Of a stretch of 64,000 nt of DNA, positions 11,240 to 23,253 are shown piece by piece. The notes under the pieces were generated by a model that saw only the letters and a list, made by a program, of their open reading frames with translations, did not search any database and was not told the origin of the DNA. The first letter of the stretch is position 1. Every line of letters begins with the position of its first letter. The stretch is from Heterobilharzia americana (taxonomy: Eukaryota; Platyhelminthes; Trematoda; Strigeidida; Schistosomatidae), in assembly GCA_944470555.2 (NCBI GenBank), contig OX104130.1, positions 56,515,491-56,579,490 on the forward strand. The letters run 5' to 3'. The translations under genes and the position numbers were made by a program.

Positions 11240-13150
11240 TAAGCGACAAGAGCACTGAGAGTGCAGGTAAACAGTGAGAACGCTACGGCCGTTTTCAGTG
11301 AGAAACTGGGTAGAGAGTTACCAGAGCAGAACAACATCACTGATCCAGAAAAAACCTGTCGCCACCTCCAGTCTTCTGTAAAAACAGAGTTGAAGACCAT
11401 AACCGCCTCTCAGAGATCGGTTAAAAAGAGCCAATAGACCTCAGTGGCTTATGAGTTTATAGATCCACGCGAACGCATTCCCACAGACTTCGAGTACATA
11501 AAGATTGGAAGCAACTTAAATGTAGACTGACAAAATGTATACGCAACGACCGCAAATAATGGTGGATAGTGATGGAAATAGCATTAGCGTAAGGTAGTGG
11601 CAGACAATTAGACTTATTAAGGAGACGGGCGAAAAAGTCAGTGGTTAGTGAGACTTTAGAGGGGACAGTGGGTCTTCGCTACACTCGGAGGGGGACTGGA
11701 ATGATGGGCGGAACACTTTAAGAAACAGTCCAACTGGCTTCCAGACAGTATCCAGTTACCCCTGTCCAGTCGGATCCTGAATGAAACATCTAGATAGGGC
11801 CTCCAACACTTGCAGAAGTCGACCAAGTGATAGATAGTCTGAAGCGAGAAAGAGCAGCAGGGCCAGATAGACTAGCACCAGAAGTATTTAAAGATGGTGG
11901 TAAAGAATTATCGGTCAAATTAGCTGAACTGTTAACTAGTGTATGGGAGTCAGATACGGTCTCGGATTGGTTTCAATCACTGATCGTCCCAGTCTTTAAA
12001 CAAGGTAAGAGATCCTCCTGTGATAACCACGGGAAACTCAACCTGACGAACATTCTAGTTCCTACTATCGTTAGATGTCTGAGGGGAGCTCTGGAACAGA
12101 AAACGCCAGAAAACTGAACAGACAGACTTGACTTCTGTGGGTGTATCGACCAGATATTCACACTTCGGCAGGTTCTGGACCACAGGCAAATTTAAAGGCG
12201 CCCGAAACTATCAGTATTTCTCGACCTGAAAGTTACATTTGACTCCGTTAATCGAGAGGTCTTATGGCATTGTCTCTCATGGAAAGGGAGCCGAGTAAGT
12301 ATATAACTCTGTTGGAGGCTGTGTTTTTTGAACACCCATGGGTGTATTAGATCCTATGGTGAGTTGTGTAGTGTCCGTCAAGGATGTCCGCTTTCCCCAT
12401 TCTTATTCAACTTTATCATAGACGTTCTTGTGAAGGTTTCCCTCTCGTCATGTTTCTTCACGGGCTACGATCTGACCACAGAAGAATCTTCGTTAGATCT
12501 AGAGTATGTAGATGATGTAGTTCTGTTAGGTGAAGACTATCAAGATAAACAGTCTTCTGGAACCATTGAGTGGCAGTTTGGTGTTTGCGATGCATTCCTT
12601 ACCACCCAAATGCAAACTGTTGCTCCAGGCTCTGTCTTCAGTGGTACTCTGTCTATCAATAAGGAGTGAAATGGTTGAGCACGTTGACCACTTCACTTAC
12701 TTGGGAAGTCAGATCATCACTAGTGAGTCAGTGATCAACAAAATCTCTAAACGGATGCAAAAGGCTTGATCGGCTTGCGTCAACCCACGCCATCTGGTGT
12801 GCCGCCGTGGCTCGAGATGCCCAAACTAAAAATTGTAATCATTGCACGAAGTCTGTGACTATTGATCTGAGCCATATGGGGGCATGTAACGTCCTAGTTG
12901 GGGTCCTCGAGATGATATGAGTCAGTGGTTGAGGACTCTTGGTGATATGGATGAAAATCTGTCATAATGGCGCAGACGTATTCAGTCTTTGGGGTCTTCT
13001 AAATCTTGAATGTTTGCACTCACCTTTATCTTCAGATTGTTTATTCTGTCACGACTTTATCTACTTTGGTATCGGTCATTTTTTTATCCACCTTTTATTT
13101 GTGTGCTACTGTGAAGTGTGGCAGCTTGAACCAATGTGCTTGTGCGCGAG
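11240..13150 (+). mobile_element. RTE-type element, RT domain to 3' end
   Basis: Plus-strand RT motifs are in order: RERAAGPDRLAPEVFKDGG (11848-11900), a degraded FLDLKVTFDSVNREVLW block (about 12215), CSVRQGCPLSPFLFNFIIDV (12367-12430), LEYVDDVVLLGEDY (12499-12540) and VDHFTYLGSQIITSES (about 12683). A C-terminal remnant, then the family 3' end with DMSQWLRTLGDMDENLS follows near 12915-12965. The catalytic box YVDD is intact, but the frame is broken in several places (stops near 12117, 12160 and 12669), so the copy is not functional. Orientation is opposite to the neighbouring fragment at 10.2-11.2 kb. Confidence 0.8.
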
Positions 13151-13184
13151 AGTCTACGTTCATGTTTCCTGTCTGTCATTTTTG

Positions 13185-13640
13185 GGTCTGCCTAACAGAA
13201 GCCGGTGGTTGGAGACTAGATGGTATAGCTCAGAATCGATCTCAGTGGCGGAGATGTATCCACACATTATCCTCTTAATCCTGATACTGACTTTCAGTAT
13301 CTCTCCTTGTTCTCTTTTGATGACGTTCTACCACTTTTGAACGCTTTCTTCATTATATCTTTATATTTTATCTTGGCGCTTTTTCGCTTGATGTATTGAT
13401 GATAAGGGGTGTGGCAACTTAAACTGTTACGCAGTAATAGCAGGTTCTATGTTGTTATTATGTCTAAATATTGTTATCTGCAAGCGTAAGAAAGGGAGGA
13501 GACAAAAATATGGAGGGTAAGTTATGTTTGATTGGGTTTTATTTACTGGTGGAAGCGATCGTGCGGTTTTTACCTAATGGCTGTCTCTACCGTGGAAGTT
13601 GTTTTGGCAGGGTACCTAAACGAAAAAAAACGAGTAGTGT
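13185..13640 (+). mobile_element. Further RTE terminal pieces (3' end +, 5' leader -)
   Basis: 13185-13480 holds another RTE 3' terminus on the plus strand (GWRLDGIAQNRSQWRRCIHT near 13205-13260) followed by its 3' non-coding tail. The same type of tail recurs at 22880-23150 and 33285-33420. 13490-13635 resembles the RTE 5' leader seen at 17260-17400 and at 7080-6945 in the opposite sense. The 63-codon ORF here is part of that leader, not a gene. Confidence 0.55.
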
Positions 13641-14109
13641 TGCGTTATCACAAGACTCATAAGACATTGCTTGAAGCTTGTTACACACGGGATTTTGTGA
13701 TTTAATTGTTCTACTTACTATGGCATGCCACACCAAATCATATTCAGTGTGGCTAACAGCCTACCATATAAACCTGTGATCGGCTTATGGTTTACTGATT
13801 TGAATTTTACCTACAAAGTAACCGGTTATGAAAGACCTGGGGATTTTTTCTTTGTGTGATCTTTATTTATTTGGATGTTTAATTGTTGTTTTCCAGGAAA
13901 GAAAATGAACTGCATCGTACAAACAAACGGAGTTTTTCATTTGTTGAAAGGATTTGGCGAGTGACCAGATGTACAGTATTTTCCCATCATTATAACCGGT
14001 AGCACTTCTAAATCGTTGATCTCCATTTTATATAAGGTTGTTATACAGTTTCTCCAGAGTTGGTGTCTCTCAAACACTGAAAAGTAAGCACAACTCTTGG
14101 TTAACCACA
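13641..14109. other. Unassigned AT-rich stretch
   Basis: No coding motif, RNA gene or repeat relationship was recognised here. Confidence 0.4.
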
Positions 14110-17100
14110 ATGAATTATATTAAACAAACTTGATAATCAATCATCTGTGTTTCCACAACATTTCCAACCACACTAAGTGCCTGAAAAACTGATGCAGAAC
14201 CTCGCCCACAGGTGCTTCGGCTCAAGCTGCCACACTTCACAGTAGCACACAAATAAAAGGTGGATAAAAAAATGACCGATACCAAAGTAGATAAAGTCGT
14301 GACAGAATAAACAATCTGAAGATAAAGGTGAGTGCAAACATTCAAGATTTAGAAGACCCCAAAGACTGAATACGTCTGCGCCATTATGACAGATTTTCAT
14401 CCATATCACCAAGAGTCCTCAACCACTGACTCATATCATCTCGAGGACCCCAACTAGAAAGTTTACATTCCCCTATGTGCCTTATAACAACAGTAAGCGA
14501 CTTCATCGAATGGCGCCATGTGTTTGTCCGGTCACCCTGAACCCTGTTCCAACCTCATGCAACTTCCCCTAGCATGGGAAGTGGAGGTAGGCGGTAGCTT
14601 GACATACACAGTACATGTCCAAGTCACCTCAACCTCATCAATCGGCTTGCCTGTCTTCCCTATTACCCTTTGCCTGACCTCAACACTGTTCACACGGTGA
14701 TTCCACCAAACGCGAGCAGTACCATGAAGACATCTGTGACCAAAACTCGGTAATTGTGTCATGTGTCGGATATCTCGTTGGTCGTCGCCACAGGTGACGC
14801 AAGTTGACAAATGCCGAACGGGTGTTTTGTATCCGAGCTGAGATTCTGTCAGCAATCAGCGCGTTCAGGCTAATGCAACTCCCCAAGTAAGTGAAGTGGT
14901 CGGGACATTCCACCACTTCACTCCCTACCATTAAGCTGGGAGTAGTTGTAGACCAGTCCCATAGGATCATCTTACATTTGACAGGTGCAAAACGCATGCA
15001 AGACATACTCTGATTTCTGCTCAACGTATTCGGAAGGTCCTGCGTTTTGTCAGCGTCTTCACCTAGAAGGACAATAACGTCTGCATATTCCAAGTCAATT
15101 AGATGACCTCCAGAGAGTTGGTGAACTCTGTAAAGTCAGACGTACCTAAGGTTATGTCCATCAGTACGTTTATAACGAAGTTATGTAGGAACGATGACAG
15201 CGGGCTTCTCTGACGGAAACCACTAGTTGTCTTCAATTCAGATTTCATCTCCTCATAAACTCTAAGACGCCTGCGTGGTTTCAATTAAGGAGCTTTTATT
15301 GGCCTCATTAGCCTGCGCGCTACTTTTTCACATTCGGAGACTGCCGCAACACCCTGACGGTCGACTGAGTCAAATGCCGCCTAGAAGTCAAGAGATATGA
15401 GGAGTGTTGGCCACTTGCTAGTAAGTTTGTCTTTGTTCTAGAACTTGTCGGTGGCTAAAACGTTGCCCGATGTACTCTCGTCGAGGTCTAAAATCTGCCT
15501 TGTTTTCTGTTTTTGTGTTCCAGTTAGGCGTCGGATAACTATGGGTTATAAGATCTTGGACACCATATTCATCAAGCCAGTTCTCCTATTGTTGTCACAG
15601 GAAGACTTCTATCCCTTCATATGAAGTGAAATGACCAGTGGATTAGACTAGTCTAACAGTACTACCCGCGATTTCCATATTCTTCCTAGTACTTTTGTCA
15701 CTTTAAGTAGCTATTACCTACCGCCATGTTTGAGAACTTCAGGTGGCAAACTGTCAGGTCATGCTGCTGTGCATCGTTTCAAGTTCGTTACAGCTTTCTT
15801 AACTTCAAGGAGGGTTGGAGGGCCGACATGTGCATCCCATACATGTTCAGTGTAGATGTTGAGCAACTGGAGTGTTGGTCGGGGCCAGTTGAACTGCTTT
15901 TCCGTTTTCTGCCTATCGTTCCAGCAGTCTGTCCTGGAAGGTTGTCGGTGTCCCTTCTTCTTCTTGCCGATATCCTTAATAAGTTTGGATATTTTCTGAG
16001 TGTTGCCGGCTGCTGGTGCCTTTTCCATCTCACTTGCTTTCTCTGCACAGTTCTCATATCAGTCGACATATAGGAACTTGGTCAACGTAAGTTCGAGTCG
16101 CTGTCACTGTTCGTTGTATTTCGAGTGTTTTGTAATCAGTTTTCTCTCATGAATCAGTTCAGATGACTTCCCAAAAATCCACTTATGTTTACTTCGCTCG
16201 AAGCGTAGTTTACCAATCGTCTCGACTGCTGTTCCTACCGCAGACTTGGTATGTCGCCAGGTTTCCTCAGGAAGAACATTGGTTTCATGTTCAGATAAAT
16301 ATACTGACAACTCTTCGCTAAATACGTTTTTGGTGTTCTCCTCTCGGAATCGACCATGGGCAGGCTTGACTATCCCCTGTTACCTGTAACCAGTAAGGCT
16401 CAGATATACACAAGCCCATACTAGTGTGTCATCGGAGTGTAAACTGGTAATCCAGAAAAGTGGGATGCCTCAACCCATCCTCTTCAACAACGGCTTGTAG
16501 AAGTGTGATCTATCTCTATCCATCGTTGGTTTGATGTCGGCGGGCCCCATGCGAGGCAGTGTCTCTCCTTATGCCTAAAGTTAGTGGTGGCCAGAAACAA
16601 GTGGTTGTTGGAACGATTTCCGTTGTCAAGTCGTTGGTATGGGATTCCGCAAATACTCCCAAGATGCCTTTCTGGTTGGCTCAGCTTCCCGTTATGACTG
16701 CATCTGCACGTTTTTGCTTGGTGTAGCGAAATTCGCAGCTTCTCATAGAATTCATCCTGTGCATCATCCGAACTGTAGTTGGTGGGTGCATGGACGGAGA
16801 CTACGAATAGGCATCGCCTAGTCTCACGATCCTTCGTAGTCCTTGCAGATCGATTCAGTCGAACAGCACATAGACGGCTGTTTACTGGTATCCACTTGAA
16901 AAGCGCACTTCATGTTCTACAACTCAGTGCTATGCCTACACCAACGAGTACACGAGAGCTGGTCACTGGATCTTTGGATACTCTGAAGACTGACCACAGT
17001 AGTCAGGTGAGGTCAATCTAATAACCACATTCGGATTCTGCTTACATCCATGGCTCGATACTCCAGAGTTCTTGCGAGCGGTGCTTTCTATCCGACCTGG

Positions 17101-17807
17101 AGTAGAGTTCAGACGTTGAAAGCTCCTACATGAAGTCGATGGTGGGTTCTTAAGAGACTACGGATGACGTTTCGATAGCTTTCATCGTTGACAATGATTG
17201 CAGAGTGTGAGGTTGGGTAAGGTGTAAGAGTCTTACCATTCGTGTCAGGATGTGAAGGCAAAGGAGGAAACGGAGTTGAAGAGGATAGGTTATGTTTGAT
17301 TGGGTTTTGTGTACTGCTAAAGAGGTGTGGGCAGCCGGCAAGTGCCAACTGCCCACACCGTGGAAGACTAATTTTTCTTAAGGTACCTGAAAGAATAACA
17401 GATTTGAGTGACCGAAGAGTCCATAGGATATCTGCTTGACGTATGTCACACAGCCTTTAATGGGTTGTTGTTTTGATGTTCGGTCGTTCTAACACCTGAT
17501 AGAGAAGACCCATACCCCCGGCACCTGGAGATCGTGGGGCAGCGTGGGGAGTGTTATTTATTGGGTCGACCTTTCCTTCCGTTGAGAAGACAGCATCAGC
17601 GTGGCACTGCTGGTCATCCAAGGGAAACGCCTTACTGCTATCACACCTTATCCAGCTAGCAGCAGTACAACTTCGTCATCAGACCTCCATCATAGTGTGG
17701 TAACTAACACTAGAAGGGTAACTGGTTATCGTCTTACCACTCCAACAGATCTTCTTGGCACGGTAGGATCATGGGGAACAAGCGTTCCAGGCATTGCAGC
17801 TCGTTGG
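14110..17807 (-). mobile_element. Nearly complete RTE-type retrotransposon (SR2/Perere-3-like), decayed
   Basis: Read on the minus strand, this is the most complete element in the window. It has a 5' leader (about 17800-17350), an ORF start at 17348 leading to LHVGAFNV (about 17130), and endonuclease pieces NSRLCAVRLNRS (about 16870) and RRCLFVVSVHAPTNYSSDD (about 16820-16765). A TNFRHKERHCLAWGPPTSN block follows (about 16580), then the linker (16310-15759), RT motifs RQRSPLSSFLHNF (about 15210), EYADVIVLLGED (about 15090), FTYLGSCISLNAL and NLRHLWRR, and the 3' UTR to about 14110. Full length (about 3.7 kb) fits RTE elements. At least eight stops or frame shifts and a damaged catalytic box (YADV in place of YADD) make it inactive. 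The family name is inferred. Confidence 0.85.
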
Positions 17808-17879
17808 GTCATTGCAATGTGCAAGTTCAGCCACCACGTCAGGATAGCAGCTATTAGCCGGAATATTGTCTAATCGCAG

Positions 17880-19070
17880 TTATGCGTTTGAACTTCACAT
17901 TTGTGAGCGCTGTGCATTGAACTTTTAGAAGGGGAGAAACTCATCCAGAACATTCTCACTGTCATTCGTGGTGTTCAGAAATCCTACACTGTCAGAGTTT
18001 TGGCTTGACAGGAATATGTCAGCTTTTCTCTGTACGGTGATTTAAGTTTCCTTAGGAAAGACATCAGTTTTAAAGGGAACATTAAGTTGTATCGCCGGAA
18101 GAAGCTTTTGTGTAGATGTCGAGCAAAAGTAGAGGGAAGATAGCTTGCCACAACGTCATATGTTGCTGTAGATTTTTGAGTAAGGAGGGAAAATTCAGTA
18201 GTGCTGTATATTTGTTGAAAATGTTTATGAGCTGTTATTTTCTGAGACACCCTAATCAGTGTAACTAAATGCTACATCTGAGTAAGTAAATGCGACCTTG
18301 TGTCCAGGGTCTACGAGTATTAATTTTTTCATTGTTTGATACGAAGTAAAGACTATGTGGATACTTTCACAAACATGCTTTTCTCAAGTTTGCTGTCCCT
18401 GCACCCATTTCGGTTGTTAGATTTTTATGGAAGATTAAATTCCATTTCTCGCAAAAGATGTGATAGAACGTAGTTAAATCCATGGAAAATGTTTTCATTG
18501 CGGAGAAAATCAATTTATTATTAATATATTTGTCATGAATGTTTACAATGAAAGGATAGGACCTAATCAGAGGTTAGGGTTAGATGAGTCAAATCTCTGA
18601 CTCATTATAGGTTATATCCCAATCAATGCTAAGAATAATCCTAGTATGTCATCTTGAAATAGTTCTGGTGTTAAGTCAATAGAACTCATTACTTCCCTCC
18701 TTTTCTGTTCATTACCAACCCCTGAATATCTGATGTTTGTTTTCCATTTAGGCTTCATTCTGATCAGCTGAAAACTAAAGTGTAGCTGAAAGTCAGTTTT
18801 GTCAGTTTTGTCACTGACACGTGAATAATCTTCCTTCTTAGTAGGTTACTGACCAGTTACATTTTACCATAGTTTCATTGACAGCTAAATTTTCATGCTA
18901 AACTTCGTGATCAATCTAAAAAATGCATATTATCTCTCCCCAGCTCAAATAGTTTTACAAAATCAGTAGTGGTTGAATAGTTATAACCTTTAACAATCGA
19001 TGCTGAAGTGTGCAGTAAGTGTCCTAAATACTCATCTGATGCTAGTTTTGTTCTTAAGCACTTATCCGAG
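17880..19070. other. Stretch without recognised genes
   Basis: No coding similarity was recognised. An ORF of 88 codons on the minus strand (17984-18250) has no motif. A short perfect inverted repeat, ATGAGTC...GACTCAT, lies at about 18583-18605 and is too small to interpret. Confidence 0.4.
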
Positions 19071-19077
19071 TTCTCAG

Positions 19078-19530
19078 GCAAGCCGATTGATGAGGTTGAG
19101 GTGACTTGGACATGTACTGTGTATGTCAAGCTACCGCCTACCTCCACTTCCCATGCTAGGGGAAGTTGCATGAGGTTGGAACAGGGTTCAGGGTGACCGG
19201 ACAAACACATGGCGCCATTCGATGAAGTCGCTTACTGTTGTTATAAGGCACATAGGGGAATGTAAACTTTCTAGTTGGGGTCCTCGAGATGATATGAGTC
19301 AGTGGTTGAGGACTCTTGGTGATATGGATGAAAATCTGTCATAATGGCGCAGACGTATTCAGTCTTTGGGGTCTTCTAAATCTTGAATGTTTGCACTCAC
19401 CTTTATCTTCAGATTGTTTATTCTGTCACGACTTTATCTACTTTGGTATCGGTCATTTTTTTATCCACCTTTTATTTGTGTGCTACTGTGAAGTGTGGCA
19501 GCTTGAGCCGAAGCACCTGTGTGCGAGGTT
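19078..19530 (+). mobile_element. RTE-type 3' terminal fragment
   Basis: The sequence is the reverse complement of 14200-14645 with very few differences, so it is a separate 3'-end piece of the same RTE family in the opposite orientation. It encodes the DMSQWLRTLGDMDENLS remnant on the plus strand near 19295-19345. The 93-codon ORF 19316-19597 falls in this 3' region and is repeated at 12939 and 14412, so it is not a gene. Confidence 0.75.
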
Positions 19531-19599
19531 CTATGATGATTTCATCAGTCAGTTCATGACATACATCTTGTGCTTCAAAGCAGTAGGGGGTAAATAAGC

Positions 19600-20165
19600 A
19601 ACATGGTATTAAGTTTTGGTCGGTATTAGTTGAATGGATGTGTTTATGTACAGGTAGTGTAAGGTCATGAATATTATTTTATCTGTGTCCGTATAGAACT
19701 TTTCTTGATCATCAACAACTCCTTGAAAATGATGTAAATCCCATAGCGAATAGTGTAATTGACTTATCTAACCGTGAATCTGTCACCAGACTGGGTATGA
19801 GTGCAGCAAACTTTATAAAATTTATTTTCCTTTTGTTTGGTTGTTTGGTTTCATATCCAGTGTTAAAATAAACCTCCACCTTCTAGTGAATATGCTGTTG
19901 TTGTTCCTCAACAGATTTTAAGGCAGAAGCTCAGTGTCCCTAAAACAGTTTATACAGAAAAATGAAAAAATAACGGAAAACGTTGACTCTCTTTCTGGTT
20001 CCAATTTATTGTGATGAGATGAGGTAACTCATCGTCCTAAATGTCTATGTGTCCGTGAGAGTTCTGCTGAAAACTATCTTTTTGATTAGCTTTCCAGTTG
20101 TTTTACAACCATTCTGGTACGCATGTAAGCGAATTCCAGATAACGAGTCTTCGAATGTGCTTCAG
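19600..20165. other. Unassigned stretch
   Basis: No gene or repeat was recognised between the RTE fragment ending at about 19.5 kb and the 3' tail of the next element. Confidence 0.4.
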
Positions 20166-20784
20166 TACGACTAAAAGATCTTTATTATTATTATTAGTAT
20201 TATTTGTCCCTTGGGTTCCTAGTGGAACGTAGGGCTTCAGTAGCACACCTCCATTGCACCCTCTTCTCTGCAGTCTTTTCAACCTGGCTCCACGGCTGCC
20301 CACAAGCTTTCATTTCTTCCTCACATGATCTCCTCCATGTCATCCTCGGACGCTCAACTCGTCGTTTTCCCTTTGAATTCCACCAGAGGACCTGGCCTGG
20401 CGCATGGTCTCCCCGAATGGTCTTCTCTGTGTATGCTCAATCTAATCCATCTCGACCTCCTTCTGCATATTTCTTGGGCGATGAGTTCTTGATCGATTCT
20501 TTCCCAGAGTTCCTTGTTTCTTATTCTTTCTGGCCGTGTGATCTTCAGTATCGAGTGAGCTAGCGTAGGCGGCAACTGTTGATGAATGTTTGTAGTTTGT
20601 TGGAAATACTTTTCGTGACACACCAAGCTTCTGAACCATATAGAAGCACTGACTTGACTAATATTAGTGTTGAAAATCCGCATCTTGTTCCACATGCTGA
20701 GTGCAGAAGATATCCACACTGATTTCAGGTTAATGAAGGCCCATTTTGCTTTTCCGATCCTGGCTGCTTTGACATCCTCACCCG

Positions 20785-20816
20785 TGCCGCCACCGCCGCC
20801 GCCACCGCCGCCGCCT
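20785..20816. repeat. CCG/CCA trinucleotide repeat inside the RTE copy
   Basis: About ten tandem CCG or CCA units. On the minus strand of the element they read as a run of glycines in one frame. The tract lies within the RT C-terminal region of the 20-22 kb element and is probably a late expansion. Confidence 0.9.
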
Positions 20817-20895
20817 GTAGTTGAAACGATGCTGCCTTGTCTCGGTAGGTGAAAGAGACAACTTCCTTTAGGTTTCTCCCGTTCATGGTGATCGG

Positions 20896-20931
20896 TACTT
20901 GTTGTTGCTGTTGTTGTTGTTGTTGTTGGTT
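20896..20931. repeat. TTG/CTG trinucleotide repeat (polyQ on the minus strand)
   Basis: A run of TTG units with one CTG, read on the minus strand as about ten CAA/CAG codons directly after the EVMKIPN block of the RTE reverse transcriptase. Confidence 0.9.
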
Positions 20932-22879
20932 GGGTATCTTCATCACCTCTGTCTTCTCTACGTTCACCTGAAGGAATTTTCGTCCTCGCTGCTCTACCTC
21001 TTCTGTCAACTTGTTGGTTTTTGCCTGTAGATCTTCGAGTTTGTGCGATATTAGACACAAATCGTCGGTGAAATGCAAACCTTCTTCTGGGGTCTTTTCA
21101 TTGGTCCAGCCAGCGTATGCCCTTCTTCTCGCTCGTCACAGTTTGCTGCATGATCCAGTTCAGTCGATCATAACCAGGAAGATTATCGGTGATAGATAGT
21201 AGACAGCCTTATCTTACTCCTGTCTTCCCCTCAAAGGTGGCACTGAGCTTTCGATTGTTAATCACTCGGCATGTGGCGTTTTCATATAGCTGTTGAATGA
21301 GATTGATAATGATTTGTGGCATGCCGTATTGTTGAAGCAGCTGCCTGCCGAATTGCTTGTCGGTGGACGTTGTCGAAGGCCCCTTCAAAGTCGGTGAAGT
21401 AGAGGTAGAGAGTTGACTGACATCCTATACTCCGTTCTATGATGATGCGTAGTGTCGCGTTGCGATTTGATCCACACATGATTTTTACTTCCTGAAGTCA
21501 GTCAGCCAGCCTGTTCAGGTCGTAATTTAGAATCCAGCGCATTGTTTAGTCTCTCCGGAATGATGCGGTATAATATTTTGCTTTGGTTAGATAGGAGCAT
21601 GATTCCACTCGAGTTCTAGCAAAGACTTAGGTCGCTCTTCTTTGGGAGTTTGACAAGGTATCCATTCTTCCAATCAATGGGCAGGTACCTGTCCTTCCTT
21701 CCCTCCTTCCAAACCGTCTGCAGTAGTGGTGCGAGCATGTCTACCGCTGTCTCCGAGTCTGTTTTCAGTGCTTCTGGTGGAATTCCATCTGGTCCTGCTG
21801 CTTTGCCAGATTTCAGCAACTTTGTGGCTTTCAGGACTTCACTTCAGCTTTTGTCGGAGGGTTTGTGCTCGCTGGTAGTTCTGTGGCTGGGTCGCTGGTG
21901 GTGTTTCTGGGCGAGTTGCAGGTGGTGATCGGTTCAAGTATCTTTTGAAATGGTCAATCCTTTGTTTCTCCTCTTTGGTGGTAACTACGTTTTCTTCACT
22001 ATCTCTCACTGGTTTCATCTGTGTTGATTTCTTCTCTCGCAGATAGTAGCCTGGTTATTTGTCTCTCTTACCAGCAGCCTATTCTGCTTCACTTGCTAGT
22101 GTGTTGTAGGAGTGTCTTTTGTCTTGGTGCGCACTCTTCTTCACTTCTTTGTCCAGTGCAGTATTTATGGATTGTGCTCAGTTCCCCCTTCCGTTGTTCA
22201 TCCCTGCACTGCACTGGTTCATCTTCTGCTTCACCACGACCATCCTCCTCTCCCTGCTCTATCACCTTCCATGTGTCCGTCGTGATCCATTCTTTGTCTC
22301 GTCCTGCTTCTTCCTTCCTAGCACTGTTATGCAGGTTTTCTTCCACATCTCTTTCGAAGAGTTCCAGTGCTCTTCTACGCAGGTTTCTTCAGGAATGTTG
22401 CCTAATGTTCATCTTCTGCTTCACCATCTTGCTCAACAGATCGTAATAGGGTGCTTTAATTGTAATTGGTTACGGTGTGTTCATTATGATACTATGTGGG
22501 TTTTGATATTCAATACAGTGTAGTTCATCTTATTCGTCTTCTACTGAAATTCTAACTTTGAGAAGAAAGCTATGATTAGATACTTTACACTAACAGTTAT
22601 GTTTAAAGCTGTGGTCAACCACTCTCAACTCTATCAGCACTCAAGTTCTTTCAGATTATCATCAATCTTCAACATCTTTGCCTTCCAGTCTTTCTTCATT
22701 TCTCTCAACCGATATTCCTGTCATTTTGTGCTGTTTTAGAACTGAATTATAAACCAACTAATCCACATTTAGTATTCACTCAAACTAATACTACAGAATG
22801 ACCTAGGAGGAAAAAGGGTTTTGTGATTGTAATAATTATACTGTATGCTTTTCAGTTGTCAAGACTGAAGCAGGTCAAG

Positions 22880-23150
22880 TGGGTTCCATTGCTTGAAATT
22901 AAAAAGAGTTGCTGAGGCAACGACCAACCTCTCCTCTGAGGTACTTCTCCGATTATGGCTCAGAATCGATATAATTGGTGCAGAGGCATCTACACATTAT
23001 CTTCATCTAAATCCTCATTCCGAATTTCGTTGTTCATTCATTCCTTCTTGTCCTCATCTCATAAATTCCTACCACTCATGATTACTTCTTTCCTTATTTC
23101 TCCATCTATCATATGCGCTTACTACTTTGATGGTCGATAGAAGCTGAAGC
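22880..23150 (+). mobile_element. RTE-type 3' terminal fragment
   Basis: The segment contains the C-terminal remnant MAQNRYNWCRGIYTL (22955-23000) and the following 3' non-coding sequence, parallel to 13185-13330 and 30835-30960. Only the last few hundred bases of the element remain. Confidence 0.6.
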
Positions 23151-23253
23151 AACTTGGATCATAACTCAATAATGCCGTGTCCCACGTTAACACTAATTGA
23201 CTTACCTATCACAAGCCCCTGGTCGACAGTTAACGTCCTAGATCAGTGATTAT

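Larger units (their letters stand above)
20170..22450 (-). mobile_element. RTE-type retrotransposon of a second family, 5'-truncated
   Basis: Minus-strand pieces in order are a linker (22346-22089), LKSGKAAGPDGIPPEALK (21816-21760), a TDFEGAFDNVHRQAIRQ block (about 21395-21345), HFTDDLCLISHKLEDLQAK (21078-21020), KVNVEKTEVMKIPNQ-type sequence ending in a polyglutamine run, NKELWERIDQELIAQEICRR (about 20520-20460), and RPRMTWRRSCEEEMKACGQP (about 20350-20290). The last leads to a stop near 20195 and an (ATAAT)-like microsatellite tail at 20175-20200. The tail, and the RT with DD at the catalytic box (TDDL), fit RTE elements. Stops and frameshifts separate the blocks. It differs clearly from the family at 14-18 kb. 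Confidence 0.8.

Noticed and set aside
12939..13340. 133-codon plus-strand ORF with hydrophobic C-terminus
   Set aside because: Its N-terminal two thirds recur at 14412-14173 (-) and 19316-19597 (+). It lies in the RTE 3' region, so it is repeat sequence, not a gene.
18583..18605. Short inverted repeat containing ATGAGTC and GACTCAT, checked as a hammerhead
   Set aside because: There is no CTGA before it and no GAAA after the stem, so it is not a hammerhead core.
19540..19550. TCATCAG (CTGATGA on the minus strand) checked as a hammerhead core
   Set aside because: No stem II or GAAA follows.
20204..20563. 119-codon plus-strand ORF, and 22021-22446 (141 codons)
   Set aside because: Both are antisense to recognisable RTE coding blocks on the minus strand.
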